This document shows, piece after piece, positions 24,450 to 34,094 of a DNA stretch of 64,000 bases. The DNA lies in contig WOFQ01000003.1 of NCBI GenBank assembly GCA_012184525.1, positions 868,001-932,000 of the forward strand, given 5' to 3'. This DNA comes from Xenoacremonium recifei. Taxonomy: Eukaryota; Ascomycota; Sordariomycetes; Hypocreales; Nectriaceae. The notes below the pieces were generated by a model. It worked only from the letters and a program-made list of their open reading frames with translations. It was not told the origin of the DNA and searched no databases. A program made the position numbers and the translations under genes. How positions within the stretch are numbered: position 1 is the stretch's first letter; the number at the start of each line of letters is the position of its first letter.

Positions 24450-26054
24450 TCATTTGAAATTCTCGGGGTGCAGGATACCCGCCATGTTGCCCTGGTTGAC
24501 GCGCTTGAGCGTCAGGGCGGCGATGAGCGCGGCGCCGACACCGCTACCGTCTTCGGCGGCCAGGATCTCGACGGGGTCCTCGTCGCGCACGCGCTTCTTC
24601 TTGGGCCAGTCGAGGATCTCGCGTAGCGCCTGGGCGCCGCGCTCCTTGAACATCGGGTACTTGTTAAACACCGAGCCGTCGGCGCCGACGTGGGCCGTCT
24701 CGTAGCCCTTCTTCTTGCAGATGGCGGCGACGCCGCAGGCCGAGAGGCGGGCCGAGCGCGTGCCGATGAGCTCGGCGAGTCTGCGCAGGAGTTCGAGCTC
24801 GGGGCGCGTGCAGGCGATGTTGAGCTTGGCTGAGAAGAGGTCGTACGTCTCCTGCAGGTTCTCAAAGGGGTCCCTGGTGGTGGCGGCTGTCAGTGCGAGA
24901 TCTAGGCGTAGTGAACAGCAAGCAAGCACTTACTCCTCGATAAAGGACAGGAATGAAGCATCCAGGCTATAGGGCTTGCGGAGAAGCGAGATATCCTGGC
25001 CCTGGAAAATGTGCACCTCCTTGTTGTCGTGCATCTCGACGACAGCCAGTCGGAAGATCTCGCCGAGGTACAGACCGGCAATCATCTTCTCGAAAGCCTG
25101 CTGGCCGGGGCGAGGAGAGTCCCGGTCGATGGCAATATCGTAGGCCGTTCGAGGCAGCACCTTGTGCTCATTATCAAAGGCACCCCACTCACAGTTGATG
25201 GCCATGAGGGCATCCGGGGGCAGGTTGAGGTGGGCAATCTTGGGAATGGAGCCGCAGTTCTCCATGTAAGCGGCATTGCAGCCGGTGCCGAAGATGCAGC
25301 CAATCTTCATGTCCGGGTCGGTGTAGGCCGAAGCGATGAGCGTACCGGTGGTGTCGTTGATAAGGGCCGCCACCTTGATGGGAACTCCCTGCTATGTGTT
25401 AGTTGTATAGTCCAATTTCTCGTTTAATGAGCCTTACCCGTCGCTCAAGCGCGGCCTCGAACATGGGCACAACGTTCTCGCCTTCGACTCCGGCAATGTC
25501 AAAGCCCTTGGTCCATCGCTGGAGAACACCCTCGTCAATGTAGTCCTGGGTGGCGGGGTATGAGAAGGTGAAACCCAGAGGCAGCGCCTCCATCTTGCTG
25601 CAGTCACCGTGGTGCGTCTCAAGGAACTGGTAGAGACAGTCGGCGATGTACTCCCAGAGCTCGTCGGCAGAGCCCGACTTGAGCTCCTCGGGCATTCGGT
25701 ACTTGGACTGGAGGATATCGAATTCCGATCGCTCGTCGGTCAGAGTGATCTGGCAAACTCGCAGGTTGGTGCCGCCCATATCGAGGGCAAGGTATGTGCC
25801 GGTTTCGTATCCGTCGGGGAAGGACATGACCCAGGTCGGGTTCATGGGCTGCCAGATGGTGAGCGCGGGATGCCCAGGTTTGATCAGGCTTAACTCACGA
25901 TGCTACCCCCCTCAACGCTCAAACCCTTGGCCAGCTCATTGACGAAGTGGTCGGTAATCTCCTTGAGCTTCTGGGTGTCCACGACGAAGAGGCTCTCAAG
26001 TCGCTTGATCTCGCCCAAGAGATCCTTAGGGACATCCGCCATGGAGCCTGTCAT
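24450..26054 (-). CDS. HXK1: Hexokinase
   Basis: Phosphorylates glucose and other hexoses with ATP at the entry to glycolysis; some fungal homologues also signal sugar status. Four exons: 26054-25899, 25848-25438, 25388-24934 and 24873-24450; 481 aa. Motifs: phosphate-1 loop LALDMGGTNLRVC, sugar-binding LGFTFSYPATQ, connect/phosphate-2 NDTTGTLIASAY and GCIFGTGCNAAYME, adenosine region GADGSVFNKYP and GSGVGAALIAAL. The exon 3 acceptor is a TAGCAG tandem, so an extra Gln could be included in some transcripts. ATG 26054 gives MTGSMADVPKDLLGEI; a second Met lies at codon 5. Glucokinase is possible, but the overall match is to Hxk. Confidence 0.92.
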
Positions 26055-27000
26055 GGTGGAGTTGTTAGCCAAAAGATGCTCGCCTTGCTTTCAAAAGTTA
26101 TGTGAATACTTTAGGGGAGTTGCAGAATTGAGTTGAGGCAGGAGAGGCTAGGCAAGAGTTTGTTGGGTTTCAACGGCAGTGAATCGAAGGAGGTCGCTCC
26201 TCTGGTTTTTGACCAGCAGGCGCCAAGCGACAGTCACTCAAGCGAGTAGTCGACTGAGGAGCCTCCGGCCATTACGGAAGTTTTCATGATGGACTGGAGC
26301 TATGACCATGTGTAAAAGAAGAATGGAGATGATTCGGTCTGTTTTGTCCGGGAGATGGAGGAGGCTGGAGATACATCATCTGGCCTAAGGAGGGAAGGGT
26401 CCGGATGGAGAGGGATTATGATGGATGGGAGCTGGATCGGGCAGTCGAGTGTTTAACGGAGCTTCAGAGCGGGCTGCCGGGAAGAGTCGCATAGGGAAAC
26501 TAGTCGAATCTGTAGGTTTCTGAGCTCGAGCTTCGAATCGCGATCGACGATGTTGCTGGCGAAGCTATCTTGGAGCACGATGACGATGTGCTGTTTGTTG
26601 AGCTAACGCCACATCGTGGATCCGTTGAGACGCCAATTGGGGCTGATGGGGGTAAAAAGCAGAGGCAGCGATGCGATTGAGAGCTCCAGGACTGGAAATG
26701 CAAGAGATACGCACCCTTTCGCGAGGGAGGACGTCGAGGTCCGAGACCGACCATGATGTTGAAGGATGGCGGGGTTTGGCGGGGTAACGATGATGTTTTT
26801 TTTTCTGGTTGGGAGAGCTCCTGGAGCTTGTCTCGAGGGGGTTATCGGGCAAGCGACGGAGGGGAGTCAATTGACCGCAAAGATCAGGAATTCCAGGGGC
26901 CGGCTCCTTATGTAGTTTTGAGGGGTGATGATGCCAGGTCAGTGCCGGTCAGAGAGAGGTGAGGCGAGGTGAAGGGGACATGGATGAGGGATTGGATGGG

Positions 27001-27025
27001 GACAGGACAGGACAGGACAGGACAG
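27001..27025. repeat. (GACAG)5 pentanucleotide microsatellite
   Basis: Five perfect tandem copies of GACAG in the HXK1/ADE8 intergenic region, a likely length-polymorphic locus. Confidence 0.9.
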
Positions 27026-27337
27026 GCATTTTAGCTGACCCGGAGCTTTGGCCTCCGGGGGAGAGTCCGATCAGACTCCAGAGCCCACCGCCAGAGCAAG
27101 CAGGCCAAGCCAAGGCAAGGTCTGGAACTGACTGTGACAGTTAAGGTATGGATGTGCCGGATCACTATAACTAGCTAGCGGAGGAGTGCGCGGAAGAGCC
27201 CAGACGGCGTTGCTCTAGCGGCCTTACCTTCTACGTAATGGCTTTACTGCACCAACACATCTCTCCATCTTACCGCTTTGCCGTGTGTGTCTCTCAGCGG
27301 CCCGACTCTCACACCTGATTCTGATTGCTCGCGGGGG

Positions 27338-27357
27338 CCTCACCTCACCTCACCTCA
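27338..27357. repeat. (CCTCA)4 pentanucleotide microsatellite
   Basis: Four perfect tandem copies of CCTCA about 700 bp upstream of ADE8. Confidence 0.9.
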
Positions 27358-28069
27358 ACGATAAGCACAGACTGGATCGGGCCTGGCCTGGCCTTGTGAC
27401 CTGGCTGAGTTTTCTTGCATCTCACGGATATGCCCGGAAATGCACATGCGGCTGTAGCCGGGACGGCGTGGGATGCCCTGACTGGCACATGCAGGAGTAG
27501 AACACCAGGCAGGCTGCCACATTCTTCCCCTCCAGACGGGACGCCACCACCGTCCGACAGGATAGAAACATGGCCGTTTAATTATACGAGTCGCGGCATC
27601 GTCCCAGCATGACGGATCCCGAGCCGCTGGCTGCACCGAGTCGTCATCACTGCCACAGCTTTGTTTGTGTCGGTCCGGGATGCGGCAGGGTTGTCCAGCT
27701 TGTCGGTGACATGATGTCAATCAAAGCAGCCTGCATGTGACCCAAAGACCCTGGCAGATGTGGTTCGTGGGGGGAAATGGAGGAAGATGAAGACCGCCTC
27801 TTTTCGCCGGACTCTGATGCACGGCCACGATGACGACCTCAATAATCATCCCCGAGACCTGAGTGTCCCAAATCCAGGACGAGAATGCGGTGCTTAAGCT
27901 ATGGCCGCTTTGGCCTAAGCACTGGGTTGTGTTCTAAACACCTCTCATCGTGGATCACGTGACACCCCATGGAGGTGGAAAAACTTTAGACAGAAACTGG
28001 TGCCACTGAAGCAGTACTTCACCCATACTGTCCAGCCTCTATCCAATTCAATCGCCACAATTCTCCAAA

Positions 28070-28849
28070 ATGACCGAGTCACAAGGGTCACCATGCCAGA
28101 TTCTAGTCATGGCCTCTGGCTTTGGCTCGAATTTCCAGGCTCTCATAGATGGTATCTCGTCGGGCCGGCTCCCAAATAGCCGCATCATCTCACTCATCAC
28201 GAACCGGAAAAATGCCCACGCAACGGTTCGAGCGGACAAAGCAGGTAGGAGCTCTAAGTGTGTACATGCAACATGTAACTAAATTACGATCAGGCATTCC
28301 TTGGGAGTATTTCAACCTCATCAGCAATGGGTTCTTGCCGAAGGGAGAAAAAGACGAGCAGAAAGTAGCTGAAGGCCGTCGAAAATACGATGCTGCTTTG
28401 GCGGAGAGGATTCTGTCACCAGGCAAGGAGAGACCTGAGTTGATTGTCCTCGCTGGTTGGATGCACGTCTTTTCAACTGCCTTCCTAGAACCTCTTGCGA
28501 AGGAAGGAATACGGATAATTAACCTCCATCCCGCACTACCAGGTAAGTTTTGAAAGACCATGTTGGAATCCGGCTACTTACAATCTTCACAGGAGAGTTC
28601 GATGGAGCCAATGCCATTGAGCGAGCTTTCGAAGAATTGAAGGCTGGCCGCATAACACGCACGGGTATCATGGCCCACTATGTAATTGCTGAGGTCGACA
28701 GGGGTGCTCCTATCATTGTTAAGGAGATTGAATGGAAGGGTGAGGGACTGGAAGAGTTGGAGGAGAGGATACATTCTCACGAGCATGAGCTCATCGTGAA
28801 TGCTACGGCCAAGGTGGCCCAGGAGATAGTAGAGGCCAGGGGAGCATAA
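28070..28849 (+). CDS. ADE8: Phosphoribosylglycinamide formyltransferase (GAR transformylase)
   Basis: Third step of de novo purine synthesis: transfers a formyl group from 10-formyl-THF to glycinamide ribonucleotide. Three exons: 28070-28244, 28294-28542 and 28593-28849; 226 aa, a monofunctional enzyme as in yeast. The substrate loop is ILVMASGFGSNFQALID. The catalytic Asn and His lie in RIINLHPALPG, whose last Gly is split by intron 2, and the catalytic Asp is in HYVIAEVDRGAP. Both introns are short (49 and 50 nt) and keep frame. It marks the right edge of the conserved block before the island. Confidence 0.95.
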
Positions 28850-29529
28850 GCCCCAGGACGCCGCAAAATCATTTACCTTACTTTGAAAGCGTTCTGTTCT
28901 TCGCATGAATAATTGCCCTATCCGCAAATGATCCCCGATTTTGATAATAAGTAACCCTATAAAGAGCAATCATTCTTGATATATGGAATTCTTGTTTAAA
29001 TCAACGGATTAAGGACAAGATTCAAACGAGAGGTACGAAAAATAAGGTCTAGACGAGGGACAAGATCTAGGTGAGGGGCAGGGCCCGATATATAGATATA
29101 GGTATCTTTCATTTAAAAATATATTGCTGTTAAAACTAAGTCATACTTGACTGCGTGTGGTATTTCGTGCGAATAGTATGACTCAGTTAGAGCGTACTCA
29201 TATATGGAAAGCCAGATTATACAAGTTATTGGTTCGACTAATTACCGGACTTAAAAGACTTGAGCACTCTATTTTCAGAATTCAGAGGACCTTGATTCTT
29301 AGTTCAATACATACTTAAGACTCAATGTTGTGTTTTTAGATTTAACATTGAAAATTTTGGGGAGACATTGGTAGAGGAAGGTTAATGCTTTTCATTTCAC
29401 CTTTATTAACTGGTGATTTATTTTCTAGTCACTATGTCTACATCCAAACCGCTATTCCAAAGTTGCTATCAACAAAAACATTACCACGCGCGCCAACCAT
29501 GAAGTACTCTATGAGGTAGTCTATAAGGT
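28850..29529. other. A/T-rich non-coding segment at the island edge
   Basis: 680 bp after ADE8. From about 28900 the sequence becomes clearly A/T-rich with many TA and short direct repeats, unlike the GC-rich gene block to the left. It contains one copy of a decayed dispersed sequence (29130-29183). No gene was recognised. The look fits an old transposon relic eroded by C-to-T mutation, which is inference. Confidence 0.5.
29130..29183 (+). repeat. Decayed dispersed repeat, copy A
   Basis: The last 24 bases (29160-29183) match 39957-39980 with three differences, all C/T or A/G transitions. The first part (from 29130) aligns with 35255-35304 through the shared TTGACTG and GTGAAT-like words. 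Transition-only divergence is the pattern left by repeat-induced point mutation. Confidence 0.55.
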
Positions 29530-29613
29530 GCTCTATAATACTCACTTAGATGAGCTTGCTCTATAATACTCACTTAGATGAGCTTGCTCTATAATGCTCA
29601 CTTAGATGAGCTT
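29530..29613. repeat. 28-bp tandem repeat, three copies, overlapping the F-box gene 3' end
   Basis: Units at 29530-29557, 29558-29585 and 29586-29613; the first two are identical and the third differs by one A-to-G change. Each begins GCTCTATAAT and ends GATGAGCTT. The F-box stop codon (29570-29572) lies in unit 2 and its last 14 codons are read from units 2 and 3. Confidence 0.95.
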
Positions 29614-31048
29614 CCAGACATTGACAATACTGAGGGGGCCGTCGATAGTAGTTCATGCAAGCCTCGTTCTTGCATAAAGTCAGTGAAGGTTCGTATGTAT
29701 CTTGGTCCATACAATCAATCCACTCTAGACTAGGAGTCAAGCCGCCTTTGTCTGTCTTCGTGGCAACCTTGAAAGAGCGTCGATACTCAGTGACGAAACA
29801 TTCCGTCGACTCGCCTCGCCTCATGTGCTTTCTCACGTCGACGTGATCGATGGAGTAACCGAGGGGGCCCTGATTCTGATAAAGGCAATGTGGGAAATGA
29901 TCAAGGCCCGGCGTATCTTCCGACCCGTTAGATGTTTGTTGAGGGTCCCCTCTGGCAGAAAGGCATGTATAGTAGCGAGGGCCGAAACATGCCATTTCAG
30001 GTAAAGGGTTCCGCGGGGTCGAAGGTAGAAAGATGGTAGCCGGGCTTCCTTGCTGTCGATGACTCTGGAACATGGCTCTCATCGCTGACACTGGCACTTG
30101 ACCGTCGGGCGTACGGGGGGAGGGTCGGGGGGAGGGTTTCATCTCCCAATGGGCTTCCCAACTTAAGGTGAGCCAAACACCCTCTATAGGAGATTTCTTG
30201 AGAGTGGCTCGGGGCCACATTTTCTCGCCGGTATCTTTGCAGTGCCCAGCATGACTGGGATGGCGGCACTCAATCTTAAAGTCTTTGAACCAGTCCGTCT
30301 CAGGCCCTTTGTCCTCCTTTTGCATCCACTCAAGGATATGAGCCTCGATCGCCGCGAAAGAGATGTGTACATGTCCGCATAATTGTACAGCGCCAGCCCG
30401 GCCGAGACATTGGCGGCCTGCTCCGTCTCGGTTAAAGAGAGCAAAGGCTGCCTCATCGTGTTTACAGGAACACCTATGACAAAAGAGCTGACGGCCACGC
30501 TTTCTGTCGATGTTGCAGCAGTTGGTGTGACGAAGAGGAGGGTAATTTAGGTCCTCGTCGCTTGAACTACCTTTGGTTGCCTTGCAGTCGACGCACAGTC
30601 CATCCCTTCGAAGCCGCTCGCGGAGCTCTATGACTTGGCCCCTGGATAAGAAGTTTTTGGACGACTCGTCATCCTCTGGATCGGGTAGGTACCGCAAAAA
30701 CATCTTATCACAAATAAACTGTCGGAGTCTTCTGCAAGTGAACTTCAGACAGAGAAGGTTCACAGGGTCATCACCCACGAAGCGGATGATTGGGATGAGG
30801 ACCTCGCCTGGTAGGCCGACAAATCCCGAGCGATAGATGTTATAAGTTTGTGCTGCAATCGACGGATCCATCGTCTCCTCATACTCAGCAAGAGCTGAAA
30901 GCATTTCGGGTCCCATCTGTTGTTGATTTAGTTTCCATTCGGGTTCGGGTCGGTTCTCTTCGTTATCATGTTTGTCTTCGCTGGGTTCGGCTGGGCGACT
31001 GGCCTGACGAAGGCACAAAGTCCTTGAAGCAGGCCAGTCGCTTGCCAT
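29570..31048 (-). CDS. F-box domain protein, otherwise unknown
   Basis: Single exon; 492 aa. Residues about 78-112 (GLPGEVLIPIIRFVGDDPVNLL...CRRLRQF) read as an F-box, which would recruit a target to a Skp1-Cul1 ubiquitin ligase. A Cys/His-rich stretch follows (about 150-205: LCVDCKAT, TNCC, LFCHRCSCKHDEA), possibly a zinc-binding module. No known substrate domain (WD40, LRR) was seen. This architecture is common among expanded F-box families in filamentous ascomycetes. The last 14 residues (EAHLSEHYRASSSK) come from the 28-bp tandem repeat, so the C-terminus is probably recent and variable. The target is unknown. Confidence 0.75.
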   Translation of the reverse strand: MASDWPASRTLCLRQASRPAEPSEDKHDNEENRPEPEWKLNQQQMGPEMLSALAEYEETMDPSIAAQTYNIYRSGFVGLPGEVLIPIIRFVGDDPVNLLCLKFTCRRLRQFICDKMFLRYLPDPEDDESSKNFLSRGQVIELRERLRRDGLCVDCKATKGSSSDEDLNYPPLRHTNCCNIDRKRGRQLFCHRCSCKHDEAAFALFNRDGAGRQCLGRAGAVQLCGHVHISFAAIEAHILEWMQKEDKGPETDWFKDFKIECRHPSHAGHCKDTGEKMWPRATLKKSPIEGVWLTLSWEAHWEMKPSPRPSPRTPDGQVPVSAMRAMFQSHRQQGSPATIFLPSTPRNPLPEMACFGPRYYTCLSARGDPQQTSNGSEDTPGLDHFPHCLYQNQGPLGYSIDHVDVRKHMRRGESTECFVTEYRRSFKVATKTDKGGLTPSLEWIDCMDQDTYEPSLTLCKNEACMNYYRRPPQYCQCLEAHLSEHYRASSSK

Positions 31049-31095
31049 GTTGAAGATTTGGCGCCGAAGAACTGTTAGAAGAAGTGAGACGATTA

Positions 31096-31518
31096 TTAGA
31101 GAGGGTGGAAGAGGGATGTTATATACCTGATATTAATGCTACCTTGCTGTCTCAGCCAAACTTCACGAAGAAAAATAAATTTCTGGTATGAAGTAAAGTC
31201 ACCAAAACCTCTGCCACTGAACCTTACTTCAAAGGTAAATAAACCTGCAGCGTTACCTTTTTCATTGACAAGGCGGTATTGAGGGAACTCCCGCAGTTCC
31301 TGGATCATGGCTGGGTTTTCGCCAAAAGGGTTCGGGTACGCCACATTCATGTCTGCGTTCTGGTATTCGGCTTGTGTCGTGTCCAAATATTTGATCCGAT
31401 GTACTCCCAGGGCATCATGATAACAAACTCTGCCTGGGTAAGGGTTTTCGTGGCTCTCATCAGGTTGTGGCTGGTTGCGTTGGCCGCTGTGACTTTCCAG
31501 CGCAAGGGACCAGCAGCC
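31096..31518 (-). pseudogene. Unknown gene fragment, start not found
   Basis: A stop-free minus-strand frame with protein-like composition runs from about 31518 to 31096: after SHSGQRNQPQPDESHENPYPG come VCYHDALGVHRIKYLDTTQAE, PFGENPAMIQELREFPQYRL and GLFTFEVRFSGRGFGDFTSYQ. No ATG begins this frame near its 5' end. It could open after a CAG acceptor at 31487-31489, with an unseen first exon, or be 5'-truncated. A GTATAT donor at 31121-31126 could end the exon. Another frame (31347-31586) does start with ATG but looks less natural. No family recognised. It is either a small multi-exon gene or a relic. Confidence 0.4.
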
Positions 31519-31690
31519 TCAGATGATCGATCCTTCTCAACATCGGTGAGCATGTGACAGTAGTTGATGGATTTATTTTGTAACATTTGTAGTACTGTGT
31601 TTGTTCGTTTTTGGGTGTCTTAATTGTCACTATCGATCCGACTCGCACGTGTATCGACGAAGCCAGCCAGCAACGCATATATCACAACTT

Positions 31691-33376
31691 TTATTCTATG
31701 TTCATACAGAATTTATTAGACCCTTTAACTTCTTTACCCATCTGTACCGCTTTCGCAATTATGCATTTGGTGTCGATTACTTTTTCGGGAATTTCAATTA
31801 CCGTCTCGAATCCATTTGCGACTGCTCGACCAAGGGCATGTAAACTCTCATTTTGATCCACGCCATACACCGTCCAGAACTCAACTTCAGTGGCCCCATT
31901 CCAACTAATAAATGCTCTCACAATATCATCGCCTTTATCGACTACAAGAGAAGGTGACCAATCCTTGGGGGTGGCACTCCATTTTGACTTATAAACTCTG
32001 TATGACTGCGAAGCTTCATCCTTGCCGAATCGGATCTCCGAGCGAATGTCGCTGCTGTCGCCAGATGGTCCGTACTCGCGGATCACTGGTACTTGACCAT
32101 AGCTAAGCATTTGATTTCCGTTTTTCAAGTCGGCCATAAAATTCCCTCGACTCAGAGTGTACGTGCTCTCTGGTGTTTCAAGGCGACGTAACAAAACCGG
32201 CGCCTTCGATGGATCTGGTGGAAGTGGAACGTAGAAGACAAGTCCCCGGGTCGAGGTGATTTCAGTATCGAAATCTATATTGTGATTGTCGAAGATACTT
32301 AAAACGAAACCGTCTTTCGTCACGTTGTGTGCGCGAGCGTCGTGTTGCCAACGGAATTGTCCTTGCGATGGCAATGGACCGAAGTCTCCCGCCTCCCCAG
32401 ATCCATCGATTTCCCACAATACCTCGCCTGTCTGGCGAGAAATGAGGTAGCAGGCCCAGTTGTGGCGGATGCTCACAAGGAAAGCGTCTCCGACGAGCTG
32501 GATTGAGTTGAGATGAAAAGGGTCGTGGGGTCGTCTGAAGCTCCCAGCGCCTGTGGACGAGAAGAGAGGAGCCTTGGATTGTGTGAGGTTGAAGTGGTCG
32601 AGAGCACTCCAAGCGAAAAGCACCTTGTTCGTCTTGATATCGATCTCGAAGAACAAGCTGTCTATGAGCCATCCGTCTTTGGGTCCGCCAAGTACTGTCA
32701 AGTCGAACGGAGTGTTGTTGTAGGCTGTTACTAGTAGTGTTCCGTGTTCTGTCACCACCTGCTCATGAAAATCTATGTATCCACGAGTGCGTTTTGGTAG
32801 TGTTGTCACAATATGTGCGTCAAGTGTGACCCTATGTCGCTGATACTCGTCATCGAATATGACCAGTTCTCCGTACCCGTAACCTTTAGCTGACTGCCCT
32901 TGCCATACCGTGAGGTGTGGTCTCCCATTTATGTTCTGAACGGCGAGGTTGTTGAAGCCCACATATGGAGCATCTTCTGACCGGTCGAGGCAGAAAACGA
33001 GGTCATTATCTTGGCTCATGATGATTGGAAGCTCCTGAGCGATCCAAGTACCATTGAGTGCTTTCGGCACTAAAAAGAGATGGCCATCGGCGACTTCACG
33101 CCCATTCCCCGTCACAGAGAAAACTGGCGGCTTAAATGGCGCAGACTTGTATACCCGATACGGCCAGGCATTTTCATTTTTTGGATATACAACCTCGAGG
33201 TACGAAGATGAATTAAATAACGGGAGAGCTGGTGAGAGGAATGTCGCTTCTTTAAAACTCCGAGTAAAGGCAGAGACATAATACAAAAAAGAACAGCCAA
33301 GAACAAGAACAATGCAAGAGAGGGTAAAGGCCCGGGATGGGCGTGTACCGAGGTTCAACATAACCAAGGACGCCAT
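31691..33376 (-). CDS. Arylsulfotransferase-family (ASST) membrane protein
   Basis: Single exon; 561 aa. Residues 17-37 form a signal anchor (FTLSCIVLVLGCSFLYYVSAF), placing the rest in the secretory lumen or outside. The body has the beta-propeller-like repeats of the fungal arylsulfotransferase family: LTVWQGQSAKGYGYGELVIFD, FHEQVVTEHGTLLVTAYN, then GGPKDGWLIDSLFFEID and VLFAWSALDHF, and WQHDARAHNV. Bacterial relatives move sulfate between phenolic compounds without PAPS; fungal activity is essentially untested, so sulfate transfer is inference. Several NxT/S sites suit a secreted glycoprotein. It begins about 720 bp from the divergent epimerase gene, with which it may share a promoter region. 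Confidence 0.8.
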   Translation of the reverse strand: MASLVMLNLGTRPSRAFTLSCIVLVLGCSFLYYVSAFTRSFKEATFLSPALPLFNSSSYLEVVYPKNENAWPYRVYKSAPFKPPVFSVTGNGREVADGHLFLVPKALNGTWIAQELPIIMSQDNDLVFCLDRSEDAPYVGFNNLAVQNINGRPHLTVWQGQSAKGYGYGELVIFDDEYQRHRVTLDAHIVTTLPKRTRGYIDFHEQVVTEHGTLLVTAYNNTPFDLTVLGGPKDGWLIDSLFFEIDIKTNKVLFAWSALDHFNLTQSKAPLFSSTGAGSFRRPHDPFHLNSIQLVGDAFLVSIRHNWACYLISRQTGEVLWEIDGSGEAGDFGPLPSQGQFRWQHDARAHNVTKDGFVLSIFDNHNIDFDTEITSTRGLVFYVPLPPDPSKAPVLLRRLETPESTYTLSRGNFMADLKNGNQMLSYGQVPVIREYGPSGDSSDIRSEIRFGKDEASQSYRVYKSKWSATPKDWSPSLVVDKGDDIVRAFISWNGATEVEFWTVYGVDQNESLHALGRAVANGFETVIEIPEKVIDTKCIIAKAVQMGKEVKGSNKFCMNIE

Positions 33377-34094
33377 CCACGAGGCCTCGAAACAAGTTGA
33401 TAGAATTCGAGATGAGTTGGACTAAAGAGGGGGGAGTCTGGGGTTAGCGGTTAGATGGACAGGTTGACAGTATGTATTGCGTCTGGGGGAGACCATCGAC
33501 TACGCTAAGTCGGCAGCTAATAGGAAGAGGCGAAAATTACGAGCTGAACGGCTAAAATGAGGCGATAGACCCCTTTTCAGAATAAGAAATTCAGAAGCGG
33601 CAACAACAGCGACAAAATTAAAGAATTTCCAGTTCCTGGGACGTCAAAAATTATTCGTTCTTGTCCGAGGCGCTATTGTTATGGCCGGAGCAATGTCTCC
33701 GTCTGTCAGGGTAATTCTATCACCAAATTCTAGGCTTGCCCTCGACTTCTTAGTTTCGATTCCCTCGTATGATCGCCTCACGGCACGGTTAGTAGACTCT
33801 GCCGCGCGTCAAGGCCTCTAAATTGGCCCCGGACACTGTGTACAAAGCCCACGTCGTAGCGGCTAGAAGCACATGTAAGGGACCACGTCAAAGTTCCCCC
33901 ATCCACTGCGGCTGGGAAGCAAGGGGTTGTTCAGCCGTAGCTCAGCGCCTAACGGATCAGCTGGGTTGCCCCTAATAAATGATACGAAGGCAGAAGGTGC
34001 AAAAAAAATCACGAAATTGTTAAATGCTAGAGGGTGACATGTGGTGCCTTGGTTTTGGCATCTTGAGCCAGCCCAAGTTGTCAATTTTGAGGTC
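33377..34094. promoter_or_regulatory. Divergent intergenic ASST / epimerase
   Basis: 718 bp, moderately A/T-rich, holding the promoters of the leftward arylsulfotransferase and rightward epimerase genes. No binding site can be named. Confidence 0.4.

Larger units (their letters stand above)
26055..28069. promoter_or_regulatory. Long divergent intergenic region HXK1 / ADE8
   Basis: 2 kb holding both promoters. Frames present are short and lack domain content. Two pentamer microsatellites occur: (GACAG)5 at 27001-27025 and (CCTCA)4 at 27338-27357. A long region for a hexokinase promoter fits a regulated gene with a long 5' UTR, but no specific binding site can be defended. Confidence 0.45.

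Noticed and set aside
29211..29260. GGTTCGACT at about 29234 as a tRNA B box
   Set aside because: Flanking bases do not form a T-arm stem and no A box or acceptor stem is present.
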